Positions 1 to 9,129 of a stretch of DNA of 64,000 nt are shown piece after piece (position 1 is the first letter of the stretch; each line of letters opens with the position of its first letter). A program made the position numbers and the translations under genes. Source of the DNA: Alphaproteobacteria bacterium MedPE-SWcel (GTDB lineage: Bacteria > Pseudomonadota > Alphaproteobacteria > Rhodobacterales > Rhodobacteraceae). The DNA is taken from the NCBI GenBank assembly GCA_001874255.1, contig MPDC01000003.1, forward strand, positions 186,001 through 250,000, read 5' to 3'. The notes under the pieces are model-generated. The model was given only the letters and a program-made list of their open reading frames with translations. It searched no databases and was not told the origin of the DNA.

Positions 1-90
1 AATCTCCCAGGTGGATCCGATGCCTCGACACTAGCGCATCTCCTGCCCAAATCAGCCATCCCATGTTCACGAATGCGTGGGGCGCAGGGC

Positions 91-141
91 TTCATCTTTT
101 CCCAAATACCTCCGCCGGAGGCCACGCCCCGCCAGGGGCGT
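91..141. repeat. Dispersed intergenic repeat, copy A
   Basis: The stretch starts with TTCATCTTTTCCCAAATACC and continues into a small palindrome CCTCCGCCGGAGG (109-121) and a second hairpin with arms ACGCCCC/GGGGCGT (124-141). A second copy of the AT-rich core lies at 16921-16940 in another intergenic space, again followed by a short GC-rich inverted repeat. Elements of this kind are scattered between genes in Rhodobacteraceae. The function is unknown; hairpin formation suggests transcript-end processing or termination. Confidence 0.55.
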
Positions 142-210
142 CACAGGATGCCCGCTAAACTGGACAATTGCGCGCCGCTGTGACAGAGCAAAGCCAACAG
201 GAGAATTGCG

Positions 211-1536
211 ATGACCACCACCCGTTTCGCGCCGTCGCCCACCGGCTATATCCACGTGGGCAACCTGCGCACTGCACTGATGAACTATCTGATCGCCCGC
301 AAGGCCGGCGGCAGCTTCATCCTGCGTATCGACGACACCGACCAGGCGCGCTCAAAGCAGGAATACGTCGACGCGATCCAATATGATATGGAATGGCTCG
401 GCCTGACCTGGGACCGGCTGGAACGCCAGTCGGACCGGCTCGATCGATATGCCGACGCGGCGGACAAGCTGCGCGACATCGGCCGCTTCTACGAAGCCTT
501 CGAGACCCCCACCGAACTGGATCTCAAGCGCAAGAAACAACTCAATATGGGCAAGCCGCCGGTCTATGACCGGGCCGCACTGACCCTGAGCGCTGACGAA
601 CAGGCTGCCTTGCGCGCGGAGCGGGGCAATGGCGTCTGGCGGTTCAAGCTCGAACACGAACGGATAGAATGGACCGATGGCATCCTCGGCGAAATCTCCA
701 TCGATGCAGCCTCGGTGTCCGACCCGGTGCTGATCCGCGGCGATGGTCAGGTGCTCTACACCATCGCCTCGGTGGTGGACGATACCGAGATGGGCGTGAC
801 CCATGTGGTGCGGGGCTCTGATCACGTGACCAACACGGCGACGCAGATCCAGATCATCGAGGCGCTGGGCGGCACCTGTCCCGAATTCGCCCACCACTCG
901 CTGCTGACGGGCCCCCAGGGCGAGGCCTTGTCGAAACGTCTCGGCACGCTTGCCCTGCGCGACCTGCGCGAGGCGGGGGTACAGCCGATGGCCCTCTTGT
1001 CGCTGCTGGCACGCCTGGGCTCATCCGATCCGATCGAGCTGCGCAGCGAGATGGCCGAGTTGATCGACGGTTTCGACATTGGACGCTTCGGCTCCGCACC
1101 GACCAAACTCGACAGCCAGGATCTCTATCCGCTGACAGCGCGCTACCTGCAGACCCTGACGCATACGGCGGTGAAATCCGATCTGGATGCGGCCGGAGTG
1201 CCCGAAGACAAGCAGCAGGCGTTCTGGGCGGTGGCAAAGGAAAACATCACCACGCTCAAGGATCTTGAGGGCTGGTGGGCGCTGTGCCGTGACGGGGCGG
1301 AGCCTATGATCGCCGAGGAAGACGCGGAGTTCATCGCCGAAGCCATGGCGCTGTTGCCCGAGGGGCCTTACGACAGCGAGACATGGGGCAAATGGACCGC
1401 TGAGGTGAAGGAAAAGACCGGCCGCAAGGGCAAGGGGCTGTTCATGCCGCTGCGCAAGGCCGTCACCGGCATGGAGCGCGGTCCCGACATGTCGGCGCTG
1501 CTGGCGTTGATGCAGGTCGTGCGCGCGCGCGGCTAG
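211..1536 (+). CDS. gltX: Glutamyl-tRNA synthetase
   Basis: Class I aminoacyl-tRNA synthetase of 441 residues, charging tRNA-Glu (and possibly tRNA-Gln before amidation) in the cytoplasm. The N-terminus carries FAPSPTGYIHVGN, in which HVGN replaces the HIGH signature (residues 15-18). The KMSKS-equivalent is LSKRLG at about residue 238. Length fits the shorter of the two GltX types usual in alphaproteobacteria. The ATG at 211 has an AGGAG ribosome site about 7 nt upstream. It stands alone, with a DUF2254 gene convergent downstream. Whether it is the discriminating enzyme or the tRNA-Gln-specific paralogue cannot be told here. Confidence 0.95.
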   Translation: MTTTRFAPSPTGYIHVGNLRTALMNYLIARKAGGSFILRIDDTDQARSKQEYVDAIQYDMEWLGLTWDRLERQSDRLDRYADAADKLRDIGRFYEAFETPTELDLKRKKQLNMGKPPVYDRAALTLSADEQAALRAERGNGVWRFKLEHERIEWTDGILGEISIDAASVSDPVLIRGDGQVLYTIASVVDDTEMGVTHVVRGSDHVTNTATQIQIIEALGGTCPEFAHHSLLTGPQGEALSKRLGTLALRDLREAGVQPMALLSLLARLGSSDPIELRSEMAELIDGFDIGRFGSAPTKLDSQDLYPLTARYLQTLTHTAVKSDLDAAGVPEDKQQAFWAVAKENITTLKDLEGWWALCRDGAEPMIAEEDAEFIAEAMALLPEGPYDSETWGKWTAEVKEKTGRKGKGLFMPLRKAVTGMERGPDMSALLALMQVVRARG

Positions 1537-1608
1537 CGGCGCCGTCCCGGCCGAGGGACACAGGACGGGCAGGCCGGATCGGTCTACCCGTTTTCATGCG
1601 CGCTTTTG

Positions 1609-1725
1609 TCGGGTCGCTTTTGACGGGTCGCTTTTGACTGGGCGCTTTGGCCGACCTCCCGTCGGCTCTTCTCTTTCGAGTGCCCTGTCGGCTGTGTCCT
1701 GTCGGCTGTGTCCTGTCGGCTGCGT
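1609..1725. repeat. Two short imperfect tandem repeats
   Basis: Between gltX and the convergent DUF2254 gene there are two tandem arrays. One is built on a 14-bp unit GGGTCGCTTTTGAC (about 2.5 copies, 1612-1646). The other is built on a 14-bp unit CTGTCGGCTGTGTC (three copies, 1684-1725). Neither is coding. They match a window-wide pattern of short duplications at gene ends. Confidence 0.7.
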
Positions 1726-1736
1726 CCCGTGGGATC

Positions 1737-2978
1737 TCAGTCGAACAGGGACCGGCGCATCTCGCGCGCGGCCGTGCTCATGGCTGCGTTCGGGTGATCC
1801 TCCAGCGCTTTCAAGGCCTTTGCCAGCCATTCCATGACCTCCGGCGCGTCACCGCCGTTGCGGGCAATGGGGGGAAAGCTGGCCTTCAGCAGTTCTTTGG
1901 CCGTGACCGGCGCCAGATGGACCCGCTGGAAGCGGATGTCGTCGCGGCCTGCCTCCGTGTCTTCTGGCAGGTTCTCCCACAGCAGACGCTCGATGCGGCC
2001 GAGAACCTCGATCGCGGTGCCGGGATCATTGACGCCGGGAGAGAGCGCGCGCTGCGCCGTTTCCGCCAGCAGGGTCAGGCCAAAGGACGGGTCCTGTTCG
2101 AAACTCCGCACATCGCCAATGTCGATCAAGCCAGAGGCCGCCTTGCAGAATGTCTGATCTGCCCCTTTCGACCCATCCGTCCCTTTTGACCCGTCCGCCC
2201 CGCTAGTCCCGTCCGTCCTGTTCAATCCGCCCGCCACGGCAACCGGGCGGCCCCGCAGCACATATTCGCCGGGCAGACGCAGCAGATGCACCTCCACACC
2301 GGCTTTGTCGGCGAGCGTGTTCAGCGCGGCCATGTCGGCAAAGCGGACAAACCCGCTGCGGGCGGCGGGGATTGGGGTGGCGTTCTGCGGGGGCGGGGCG
2401 TGATTGCACTGCCCGCCGAGGCAGGGGGTATTCTTGCGCGCCTGCAGGCTGTCGCGACTTCGGGTTTCGATCAGGCGCAAGGTGTGATCCATGCTGCCGA
2501 GATCCGACAGGTGATCGATCCAGCGCAGAATGGCGACCACGATCAGGGCCACGACCAAGACGGTGATCCCGAACACGATGATCGCCGCCTGCGGGGTATA
2601 GATCTGGGCGCGAAACAGGATAATCGCGCTCAGGGCATAGACAAATCCGCCGGTGAAGGTCGCAAGCACGCTCTGGGTCACTGTGTCTTCCAGCAGCAGG
2701 CGGTAGACACGTGGCGTCGCCATGGAGGACGCTGTGCGGTAGGCGCTGACCATGACGTTCAGGGAAAACGTTGTGACCGCGAGCATGCCGGAGGCGAGGA
2801 TCGTCAGCACCGGCAGCACCGCCTCGCGGCCAAACCGGTCAGACAGGTTTTCCGGCAGCACCGGTGTCAGAAGCGGCGCTACGGCCAGTGCCAGCAGCGA
2901 GAACAGCGACAGCGCCACCACCCTGAACCACAGCTGGCGGGTGATCCGCCGCAACAACAACAGGCTGCGCGAGATCAT
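1737..2978 (-). CDS. DUF2254 family membrane protein
   Basis: 413-residue inner-membrane protein of the DUF2254 family; no biochemical role is established. Four hydrophobic segments are visible in the N-terminal half (about residues 17-39, 57-80, 103-125 and 130-152), followed by a cytoplasmic C-terminal domain ending in a basic stretch. Residues around 255-275 are a low-complexity insertion in which DGSKGTDGSKGAD repeats. In DNA this is an imperfect tandem duplication (2164-2214) interrupting an otherwise conserved domain. The start overlaps the stop of the upstream gamma-glutamylcyclotransferase-like gene by 4 bp, so the two are probably co-transcribed. Confidence 0.85.
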   Translation of the reverse strand: MISRSLLLLRRITRQLWFRVVALSLFSLLALAVAPLLTPVLPENLSDRFGREAVLPVLTILASGMLAVTTFSLNVMVSAYRTASSMATPRVYRLLLEDTVTQSVLATFTGGFVYALSAIILFRAQIYTPQAAIIVFGITVLVVALIVVAILRWIDHLSDLGSMDHTLRLIETRSRDSLQARKNTPCLGGQCNHAPPPQNATPIPAARSGFVRFADMAALNTLADKAGVEVHLLRLPGEYVLRGRPVAVAGGLNRTDGTSGADGSKGTDGSKGADQTFCKAASGLIDIGDVRSFEQDPSFGLTLLAETAQRALSPGVNDPGTAIEVLGRIERLLWENLPEDTEAGRDDIRFQRVHLAPVTAKELLKASFPPIARNGGDAPEVMEWLAKALKALEDHPNAAMSTAAREMRRSLFD

Positions 2979-3544
2979 GTGCCCACCGCCATGACAGATG
3001 CGCCCACATCGGCGATCAGCCTGTCGTGGAAGGCGCGCTCCGGTGTGGCGATGTCCTGATGGCGGGGATAGCGTGGCGCCGCGCGATCATCCAGGATCGG
3101 CGTGTCCCATCCGTCGGTACTCGTCATGAAGGCCTGCGCCCCGGCCTCGCCAAAGACCTGAGTGTAGCCCCGCAGGACCACATCGAGATAGCTCAGCAGG
3201 ATCGGATGGGCGGAGGAACCTGCCGCCTGATCTGACTCCGGCACCTGATACAGCGAGACCTGCGGAGGCGGGGTCAGATCATGGCCGACCTGTGCGGTGA
3301 CATCAACGCGCACATAGGCGAACTCCCGTTCGTCAAGCGCCGCCCAATCGCCGTTCGGCACCGCCGCCAGCAACCCGTCTATGGCGTGCCCGTCGGCGGG
3401 GGTGGCGCTCAGAAAGGCAAGGCTGCGCGCGGGCGTATGAACCCAGGCCCGCCGCCAGCCCTGCAACCGGGCCGGGCGGGTGTTTCCGTAGACATGGGTG
3501 GCGGTATTCACGAGGCTACCGAAGCCGAAGAAATGCGGGGTCAT
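2975..3544 (-). CDS. Gamma-glutamylcyclotransferase family protein
   Basis: 189-residue cytoplasmic protein with the gamma-glutamylcyclotransferase (GGCT/AIG2) fold. The N-terminus reads FFGFGSLVN, equivalent to the YGSLM nucleotide-like loop, and LDEREFAY supplies the expected acidic catalytic residue (Glu about residue 75). Family members cyclise gamma-glutamyl amines or peptides to 5-oxoproline; the substrate here is unknown. The reading frame extends upstream, but the ATG at 3544 is chosen because recognisable homology begins there and a longer start would run through the divergent regulator gene. It overlaps the DUF2254 gene by 4 bp. Confidence 0.8.
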   Translation of the reverse strand: MTPHFFGFGSLVNTATHVYGNTRPARLQGWRRAWVHTPARSLAFLSATPADGHAIDGLLAAVPNGDWAALDEREFAYVRVDVTAQVGHDLTPPPQVSLYQVPESDQAAGSSAHPILLSYLDVVLRGYTQVFGEAGAQAFMTSTDGWDTPILDDRAAPRYPRHQDIATPERAFHDRLIADVGASVMAVGT

Positions 3545-3644
3545 TGGGCCTCTGGGTTTTTCTGTGGTTGCATTGATGTATGTCAAACCGCGTTTTTGCC
3601 GGATTTGCAACTCTGCGGCACCGTCGCCACCGGGAGATCGCCTC

Positions 3645-4145
3645 ATGCGGATCACCAAGAGAACCAATATCGCTGTCCGGCTGTTGATGTATTGCGCCGT
3701 CAATTCCGGCCGTCTTGTCACCAAGGCAGAGATCGCGCAGCGGTGCAATATTTCGGAAAACCACCTCGCGCAGGTGGTGAACCAACTCGGACAGCTCGGG
3801 TTCCTGTCGACCCGGCGCGGCCGCCACGGCGGATTGTGCCTCGGCCGGTCGCCGCGAGAGATCTGCATCGGAGATGTGTTCCGCCAGATCGAGAGCGGTC
3901 TGCCGATGGTGGAGTGTTTTGCCGATGTGGACAATACCTGTCCGCTGGTTGCCGCCTGCCGCCTGCGTCACGCGCTGACCGACGCCTGCGAGGCATTCTA
4001 TGGGGCGCTCGATGGCGTGACGCTCGACAATCTGACCTGCGACAATATTGATCTGCACCGTATCCTTGGCCCGGTCTCCTGTCCTGGCCCGCAATCGGCA
4101 CCCGTTTCGGAGGCCGGAGGGTCCCGGGCCGCCGCAGGTCCCTAG
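3645..4145 (+). CDS. Rrf2 family transcriptional regulator, NsrR-like
   Basis: 166-residue Rrf2 regulator with an N-terminal winged helix (residues 1-75; helix-turn-helix around AEIAQRCNISENHLAQVV). Three cysteines spaced C-X7-C-X5-C (ECFADVDNTCPLVAAC) follow, the arrangement that binds an Fe-S cluster in NsrR. NsrR proteins sense nitric oxide and repress NO-detoxification genes. No flavohemoglobin or norB-type target lies nearby, so the regulon is elsewhere. The ATG at 3645 begins the standard Rrf2 start MRITKRTNIAVRLL. The gene is divergent from the gamma-glutamylcyclotransferase-like gene and convergent with the ybbP-like gene, 4 bp away. IscR is a less likely alternative. Confidence 0.85.
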   Translation: MRITKRTNIAVRLLMYCAVNSGRLVTKAEIAQRCNISENHLAQVVNQLGQLGFLSTRRGRHGGLCLGRSPREICIGDVFRQIESGLPMVECFADVDNTCPLVAACRLRHALTDACEAFYGALDGVTLDNLTCDNIDLHRILGPVSCPGPQSAPVSEAGGSRAAAGP

Positions 4146-4149
4146 TTGG

Positions 4150-6693
4150 TCAGTCGCGGCTGCGCAGCACCTGCGCCGGACGCGCCGCCAGCGGCCGCAG
4201 GGCATAGGCCAGACCCGCGATCAGGGTCACGAGGATGCCGCCGCCGATCACTGCGATGGCGTTGGGCCAGATCACCGCATAGCTGGTTTCAAACACGTAG
4301 CGGCTCACCGACAAGGCGGCCAGGATGCCCGCCAGCAGCGCAACGCTTCCGGCCGCCGCGCCCAGCAGGGCCGAGCGCAGTGCAAAGCTGCGCAGGATCT
4401 GTGCGCGCGGAGCCCCGAGCGTTTTCAGCAAGGCCGCCTCGTAGCGCCGGGCCGGTTCAGTCGCCGCTGCAGTGCCCAGCAGCACCAGAAACCCGGTCAG
4501 TAACGTGGCCGCCGCGCCGTAGGCGGTGGCCGTCGACAGTTGGCCGAGGATCTCTGACACCCGGTCGATGGCATCGCGGACCCGGATGGCGGTGACATTG
4601 GGCATGGCGCGTGCAACGTCGCGCAGGATCGCCGCCTCGGCGTCGGGCCGGGCATAGACGCTGGCGATATAGCTGTGCGGCGCCCCGCGCAGGGCGGCCT
4701 CGTTCATGGTCAGGATGAACCCCATCCCGGCATTGGAAAAATCCACCTCGCGAAAGCTGGTGATGGTGCCGGTGATGTCCCGGCCAAGCACGTTGAGTGT
4801 CATGCTGTCGCCGAGCTTCAGCCCCATTTCTTCGGCCTCTTCGGCGGCAAAGGAGATCTGCGGCGCCCCGCTATAGTCTGCGGGCCACCATTGCCCGGCG
4901 GTGACCGTGGTGGCGGCGGGTTTGGCGGCTGCATAGGTCACACCCCGGTCGCCCCGGATGACCCAATGCTCGCCTGCGACCTCTTTGGCCGGGCGGTCAT
5001 TGATGCGTGTGATGACCCCGCGCAGCATGGGGGCGCTGTCGACCTTGCTGACGGCGGGGTCACCTTCGACGCGGTCCAGAAACACCGGGATTTGATCGCG
5101 CTGGATGTCGACAAAGAAATAGGACGGTGCCACATCCGGCAGATTGCCCGCGATGGCGCGTCGCATGTTGCCGTCGATCTGGCCGATCGCGGCCAGCACG
5201 GTCAGGCCAAGTCCCAGCGCCAGGACCGCAGGTATCGCGCCTTCTCGGGTGGCGCCGATCGACGCAAGGGCCCATCGCAGCGCAGGGCGGCCGCGTGCGG
5301 CTCGGTTGCCCAGCCGGGCGAGCCAGCCGATGGCAGCCCCGGCCAGCAGCAGCACCAGCAAGGCCCCGATCAGGCCACCCGCCGTCCAGAGCGCCAGAGC
5401 GGGCGCTCCGCTGAAGAGCGCCGCCGAGCCCACGAGGACCGCCAGCGTGAGGGCCGTTGCAACGATGTAGCGCGGCGCGGGCCATTGCAGACCGCTGCCC
5501 TGCGCATCCCGGTAAAGGGCTGCCGCACGGATGCGTTCGGCCCGCGCCAAAGGCCACAGGGTGAACAGGACCGCAGTCAATACACCATAGAGCGCGGCCT
5601 CGGAGAGGGCGCCGGGGTAGACCGAGAAGACAGCCGGAAAGGGCAACTGCGTGGCGATCAAGGGACCCAGCAACACAGGCCCGAGCCCGCCGAGGATCAA
5701 TGCGAGGGCGATACCACAGGCGGACAGGACCCCGATCTGCAGGAAGTAGGTCAGAAAGATCACCCGCCGCTCCGCGCCCAGGGTGCGCAGGGTTGCGATG
5801 GTTTCGGTCTTTGTGGCCAGATAGGCCCGGACGGCGGTCGAGACACCGACGCCCCCCACCGCGAGGCCCGATAATCCGACCAGCACCAGAAACGCGCCGA
5901 GACGTTCGACAAAGCGGGCAATGCCGGGCGCGCCGTTGCGGGCATCCCGCCAGCGCATACCGCTGTCCGAAAACAATGTCCGCGCCTCTTGTTCGAGCGC
6001 CTGCAGATCCATGTCCGCAGGCAGGCTGAGGCGGTATTTGGTCGAATAGAGCGTCCCCGCAGCCAGCAGGCCGGATTGCGCCAGCGCCTCGGTGCGGACC
6101 AATGTGCGCGGACCGATGGAAAAGCCGGACCCGGCCGCATCCGGTTCCCAGGCGAGAATGCCGCTCAGGCTGAAATCCTGACTGCCAAGGCGGAATGTAT
6201 CGCCCTCGGTCAGCCCCAGCCTGTCGGCCAGAACCCGTTCCATGACGGCACCGGGCAGCCCCCCGGTTGCTCCCAGGGCCTCATGCAGCGGGCGGCCCGA
6301 GGTCAGCCGGACTTCGCCGCGCAAGGGATAGGCGGCGTCGACTGATTTCACCTGCGTCAGCGCGCGCTCTTCGCCGACCACTGCCATGGAACGGAATTCC
6401 ACCACTTCGGAGCGGCCATTGGACCTCTGCGCCATCCAGTCCTGTTCGTCGTCACTGGCAAAGCGGTAGGTAAAGGTCATTTCCGCCTCGCCCCCAAGCA
6501 GGCCCGCACCTTCGCGCGCCAGGCCCGCCTCGATCGACGCGCGAATGGAGCCGATGGCAGCAATGACGCCGACGCCAAGGGCGAGGCAGGCAAGGAACAG
6601 GCGAAATCCGCGCAGGCCGCCCCGCAGTTCCCGAAGGGTAAAGCGCCATGCCAGCTGGATCTGCGCCCCGCCGCGCCGCGCAGGCGCGCTCAT
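4150..6693 (-). CDS. ybbP: ABC transporter permease, YbbP/FtsX family
   Basis: 847-residue membrane protein with the FtsX/MacB-type permease layout. There is a first transmembrane helix (about residues 28-52), a large periplasmic domain, a block of helices near residues 260-400, a central pair, a second periplasmic domain and three C-terminal helices ending with the conserved LRPLAARPAQVLRSRD. It pairs with the ATPase gene upstream (4-bp overlap), and the tesA gene lies divergent, reproducing the E. coli tesA-ybbA-ybbP order. The E. coli pair is thought to act in lipid or lipoprotein-type extrusion; the substrate is unproven. Confidence 0.88.
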   Translation of the reverse strand: MSAPARRGGAQIQLAWRFTLRELRGGLRGFRLFLACLALGVGVIAAIGSIRASIEAGLAREGAGLLGGEAEMTFTYRFASDDEQDWMAQRSNGRSEVVEFRSMAVVGEERALTQVKSVDAAYPLRGEVRLTSGRPLHEALGATGGLPGAVMERVLADRLGLTEGDTFRLGSQDFSLSGILAWEPDAAGSGFSIGPRTLVRTEALAQSGLLAAGTLYSTKYRLSLPADMDLQALEQEARTLFSDSGMRWRDARNGAPGIARFVERLGAFLVLVGLSGLAVGGVGVSTAVRAYLATKTETIATLRTLGAERRVIFLTYFLQIGVLSACGIALALILGGLGPVLLGPLIATQLPFPAVFSVYPGALSEAALYGVLTAVLFTLWPLARAERIRAAALYRDAQGSGLQWPAPRYIVATALTLAVLVGSAALFSGAPALALWTAGGLIGALLVLLLAGAAIGWLARLGNRAARGRPALRWALASIGATREGAIPAVLALGLGLTVLAAIGQIDGNMRRAIAGNLPDVAPSYFFVDIQRDQIPVFLDRVEGDPAVSKVDSAPMLRGVITRINDRPAKEVAGEHWVIRGDRGVTYAAAKPAATTVTAGQWWPADYSGAPQISFAAEEAEEMGLKLGDSMTLNVLGRDITGTITSFREVDFSNAGMGFILTMNEAALRGAPHSYIASVYARPDAEAAILRDVARAMPNVTAIRVRDAIDRVSEILGQLSTATAYGAAATLLTGFLVLLGTAAATEPARRYEAALLKTLGAPRAQILRSFALRSALLGAAAGSVALLAGILAALSVSRYVFETSYAVIWPNAIAVIGGGILVTLIAGLAYALRPLAARPAQVLRSRD

Positions 6694-7394
6694 TCGGCAG
6701 CCTCGCGCGTGTCCTCGGGTTGGATCAGCCCATCGCGCAGACGGACGGTGCGATCGCAGCGCGCCGCAAGGTCCGGCGCATGGGTCACCATCACGAGTGT
6801 CGAGGCATGTCGGTCCCGCAGATCGAACAGAAGGTCCATCACCTGTGCGCCATTGGCCTGATCAAGGTTGCCGGTGGGCTCGTCCGCCAAAAGGATGTCA
6901 GGCCGGGAGACCACGGCCCGCGCCAGGGCCACGCGCTGCTGTTCGCCGCCGGACATTTGCGCGGGCATGTGGTCGCAGCGATGGCCGAGCCCGACCGCAT
7001 CCAGTTCCGCGCGCGCACGGTCAAAGGCATCGTATTCGCCCGCCAGTTCCAGCGGCGTCGCGACATTTTCCAGCGCCGTCATGGTCGGAATCAGGTGAAA
7101 GCTCTGAAACACCACGCCCATGTGATTGCGCCGAAACTGGGCCAGAGCGTCTTCGTCCAGCCGGGTCAGATCCTCGCCCATCGCGGTGACCCGCCCGCTG
7201 GTGGCCTGCTCAAGCCCCCCCATCACCATCAGAAGGGAGGATTTCCCGGACCCGGACGGCCCGATCAGCGCCAAAGTCTCGCCGCGCTGGACGTCAAGGG
7301 AAATCTCCTGAAGAATCCTCACACGGCCGGTATTGCCATTCAGTGACAAATGCACATCTTGAAGCGAGAGAACGGGGTGGGCATCAGTGCTCAT
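6690..7394 (-). CDS. ybbA: ABC transporter ATP-binding protein, YbbA/LolD type
   Basis: 234-residue ATPase partner of the YbbP-like permease. It shows Walker A GPSGSGKS, signature [14 protein letters not shown], Walker [12 protein letters not shown] and the switch His in VTHAPDL, all typical of the MacB/LolD/YbbA group. An in-frame ATG exists 30 nt upstream (7424), but [14 protein letters not shown] from 7394 matches the normal family start; neither start has a strong ribosome site. It is divergent from tesA with only 53 bp between the two starts, so their promoters must overlap. Confidence 0.9.
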   Translation of the reverse strand: MSTDAHPVLSLQDVHLSLNGNTGRVRILQEISLDVQRGETLALIGPSGSGKSSLLMVMGGLEQATSGRVTAMGEDLTRLDEDALAQFRRNHMGVVFQSFHLIPTMTALENVATPLELAGEYDAFDRARAELDAVGLGHRCDHMPAQMSGGEQQRVALARAVVSRPDILLADEPTGNLDQANGAQVMDLLFDLRDRHASTLVMVTHAPDLAARCDRTVRLRDGLIQPEDTREAAE

Positions 7395-7447
7395 GGGAGG
7401 GCAACCTGTCTGTTTGGATCTCATCTGGATATGGAGTGCCGGAGGCT

Positions 7448-8155
7448 ATGCGCAAGTTACTGACGCAAATTGCAGCTACTTTGACGGCGCTTGCGCTCTC
7501 TGCGCCGCTTGTGGCGGCGCAACCCATCCGGCTGACAGCTTTCGGAGACAGTCTCGTTCAGGGCTACGGCCTGCCGCAGGGAGAGGGCTTTGTGCCGCAG
7601 CTCGAGGCCTGGCTGCAAGGGCAGGGGGCGGATGTCACGGTGGTCAATGCCGGCGTCTCGGGCGAGACCACCGCGGGCGGCGCGGCCCGCATTGACTGGA
7701 CCATGGCGGACCGGCCCGATGGGATCATCGTGCTGCTCGGAGGCAACGATATGCTGCGCGGGCTGCCACCGGAGCTGACGCGCGCCAACCTCACCCGCAT
7801 CGTCGAGACGGCCCAGGCGGGCGGCGCCGAAGTGATGTTGATCGGGATGAACGCGCCCCTCAACTATGGCGCGCAGTACAAGGCGGGATTTGACGGGATC
7901 TATTCCGACCTCAGGCGCAGCCATGATGTGTTGCTGCATCCCTCGGCCTTTGCCGGGATCCAGCAGGAAACCGATGGCGACCCGACAGGGTTTGGCCGTT
8001 TCATGCAGAATGACGGTATCCACCCAAATGCCCGCGGGGTCGCGGCCAATATCGAGGCGATGGGCCCTGTTCTGCTCAGGCTTTTGCGCCGAATTGGTGC
8101 CGAAGGGATTGGTGCCGAAGGGGATGAGCAGGAGCTGCGCGGCGACGAGGGGTGA
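7448..8155 (+). CDS. tesA: Arylesterase / acyl-CoA thioesterase I (SGNH hydrolase)
   Basis: 235-residue secreted GDSL/SGNH hydrolase with a signal peptide (residues 1-26, cleavage near VAAQP). Block I is FGDSLVQGYG (nucleophile Ser), block III is LGGNDMLRG (oxyanion Asn) and block V is DGIHPNARG (catalytic Asp and His). It hydrolyses thioesters, aryl esters or lysophospholipids in the periplasm. GGAGG immediately upstream fixes the ATG at 7448. The 3' end contains a 15-bp tandem duplication (8091-8120) that repeats IGAEG in the C-terminal tail. It is divergent from ybbA, as in E. coli. Confidence 0.92.
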   Translation: MRKLLTQIAATLTALALSAPLVAAQPIRLTAFGDSLVQGYGLPQGEGFVPQLEAWLQGQGADVTVVNAGVSGETTAGGAARIDWTMADRPDGIIVLLGGNDMLRGLPPELTRANLTRIVETAQAGGAEVMLIGMNAPLNYGAQYKAGFDGIYSDLRRSHDVLLHPSAFAGIQQETDGDPTGFGRFMQNDGIHPNARGVAANIEAMGPVLLRLLRRIGAEGIGAEGDEQELRGDEG

Positions 8156-8300
8156 GCGACGCTTCGGCGGGCAGGTGGTTTCCCAGTCGGTACTGATGCG
8201 GAAAACGCTGAGGCATGAGGCCGCCCCGACATGTTCGCAGCCATGCTCTGATGCAAGTCATTGATTTTAATGGGGGGATGTGGTGCGAGGCCGAGCACAG

Positions 8301-8378
8301 CCCTGTCTCTGCCTTGGCAGCCTTGTGCCTGCCTTGGCAGGCTTGTGCCTGACTTGGCAGGTTTGTCTCGCTTCGCAG
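8301..8378. repeat. Four-unit 20-bp tandem repeat
   Basis: Four imperfect copies of a 20-bp unit (consensus CCTTGTGCCTGCCTTGGCAG) run head to tail in the space between tesA and the small membrane protein gene. The first three are about 85-90% alike and the fourth is more diverged. The space 8156-8440 has no convincing coding region. Confidence 0.8.
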
Positions 8379-8440
8379 GTGTGGATCGGCCCTGCCTTGG
8401 CCAGTTGATGCCGCCGGTCTATCGGATGGGATTACATCCG

Positions 8441-8668
8441 TCAGGTGGTGCGCACCCAGTCGGGTTCTGCGCGCTCTGCGGTATCGCTCGGTTCAGGTTT
8501 GTCACTTTGCAGGAAATAGACGGTCAGGAAGGCGCATGTCGCACTCAAGGATCCACCAATCGCGTATATCACGATGCAAATCCAAAGGCTGAGGTCGAAC
8601 GTGAAGAAGCCAATGCTGGCCAATGCCAGACCCGCGATGAGGCCAATCAGCATTCCTAATATCGCCAT
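8441..8668 (-). CDS. Small two-helix membrane protein
   Basis: 75-residue predicted inner-membrane protein with two hydrophobic helices (about residues 3-24 and 29-52) and a short acidic C-terminal tail. The start at 8668 is chosen because GGAAGG lies about 9 nt upstream. Its helices resemble those of the neighbouring gene at 8917-9129 (SLWICIVIYAIGGSLSA here, SFWLCGGVYILSGSLTT there), so the two are paralogues. I do not recognise a named family. Confidence 0.6.
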   Translation of the reverse strand: MAILGMLIGLIAGLALASIGFFTFDLSLWICIVIYAIGGSLSATCAFLTVYFLQSDKPEPSDTAERAEPDWVRTT

Positions 8669-8879
8669 TCTCTTGCGACCCTTCCTTTTGATGTCGGTCG
8701 ATTTGAAGTCGACCCATGACTTGGCCAAAGGCTAGACGCAAGTGATTTTGCGAAAACCGTCCCGGACTTTACCATAGGGAGCGCAGTCTAGCAGCCAAAT
8801 TCTTTCCAAAAGGTTAACAGGATTGCCGGAAGATGTTGGATTTTGTTAATCGTCAACCAGTGATTGCGGCGCAGGCCGG

Positions 8880-8921
8880 GTGGCGGGGCGATGTTTCAAA
8901 GTGGCGGGGAGATGTTTCAAA
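8880..8921. repeat. 21-bp direct tandem duplication
   Basis: Two 21-bp copies (GTGGCGGGGCGATGTTTCAAA, second copy with one change) sit back to back. The stop codon of the minus-strand small membrane protein gene (8917-8919) lies inside the second copy, so the duplication touches the gene end. Confidence 0.8.
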
Positions 8922-9129
8922 CATGGGCCAGCGCCGGGTCGCGGCTGTCGTGATCGGCTGTATAGGACTGACACAGCGCGGCAACACAGACCACGAATAT
9001 GGTCGTCAGGCTGCCACTCAGGATATAGACGCCGCCGCAGAGCCAAAACGATGCACCAAAAGCAAGACCAGCCATCGCGGCAGAGATGCCGCCTGTGAAC
9101 ATTGCGATGATAAGAGCTGCCACTATCAT
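8917..9129 (-). CDS. Small two-helix membrane protein, paralogue of 8441-8668
   Basis: 70-residue predicted membrane protein with two hydrophobic helices (about residues 1-25 and 28-52) and an acidic, His/Asp-containing tail. AGGAG six bases upstream fixes the ATG at 9129 although the frame stays open further upstream. The motif SFWLCGGVYILSGSLTT parallels the neighbouring small gene, indicating an old tandem duplication. Function unknown. Confidence 0.6.
   Translation of the reverse strand: MIVAALIIAMFTGGISAAMAGLAFGASFWLCGGVYILSGSLTTIFVVCVAALCQSYTADHDSRDPALAHV

Noticed and set aside
8301-8378. A CRISPR array
   Set aside because: The units are contiguous 20-bp imperfect tandem repeats without spacers, and no cas genes are near.
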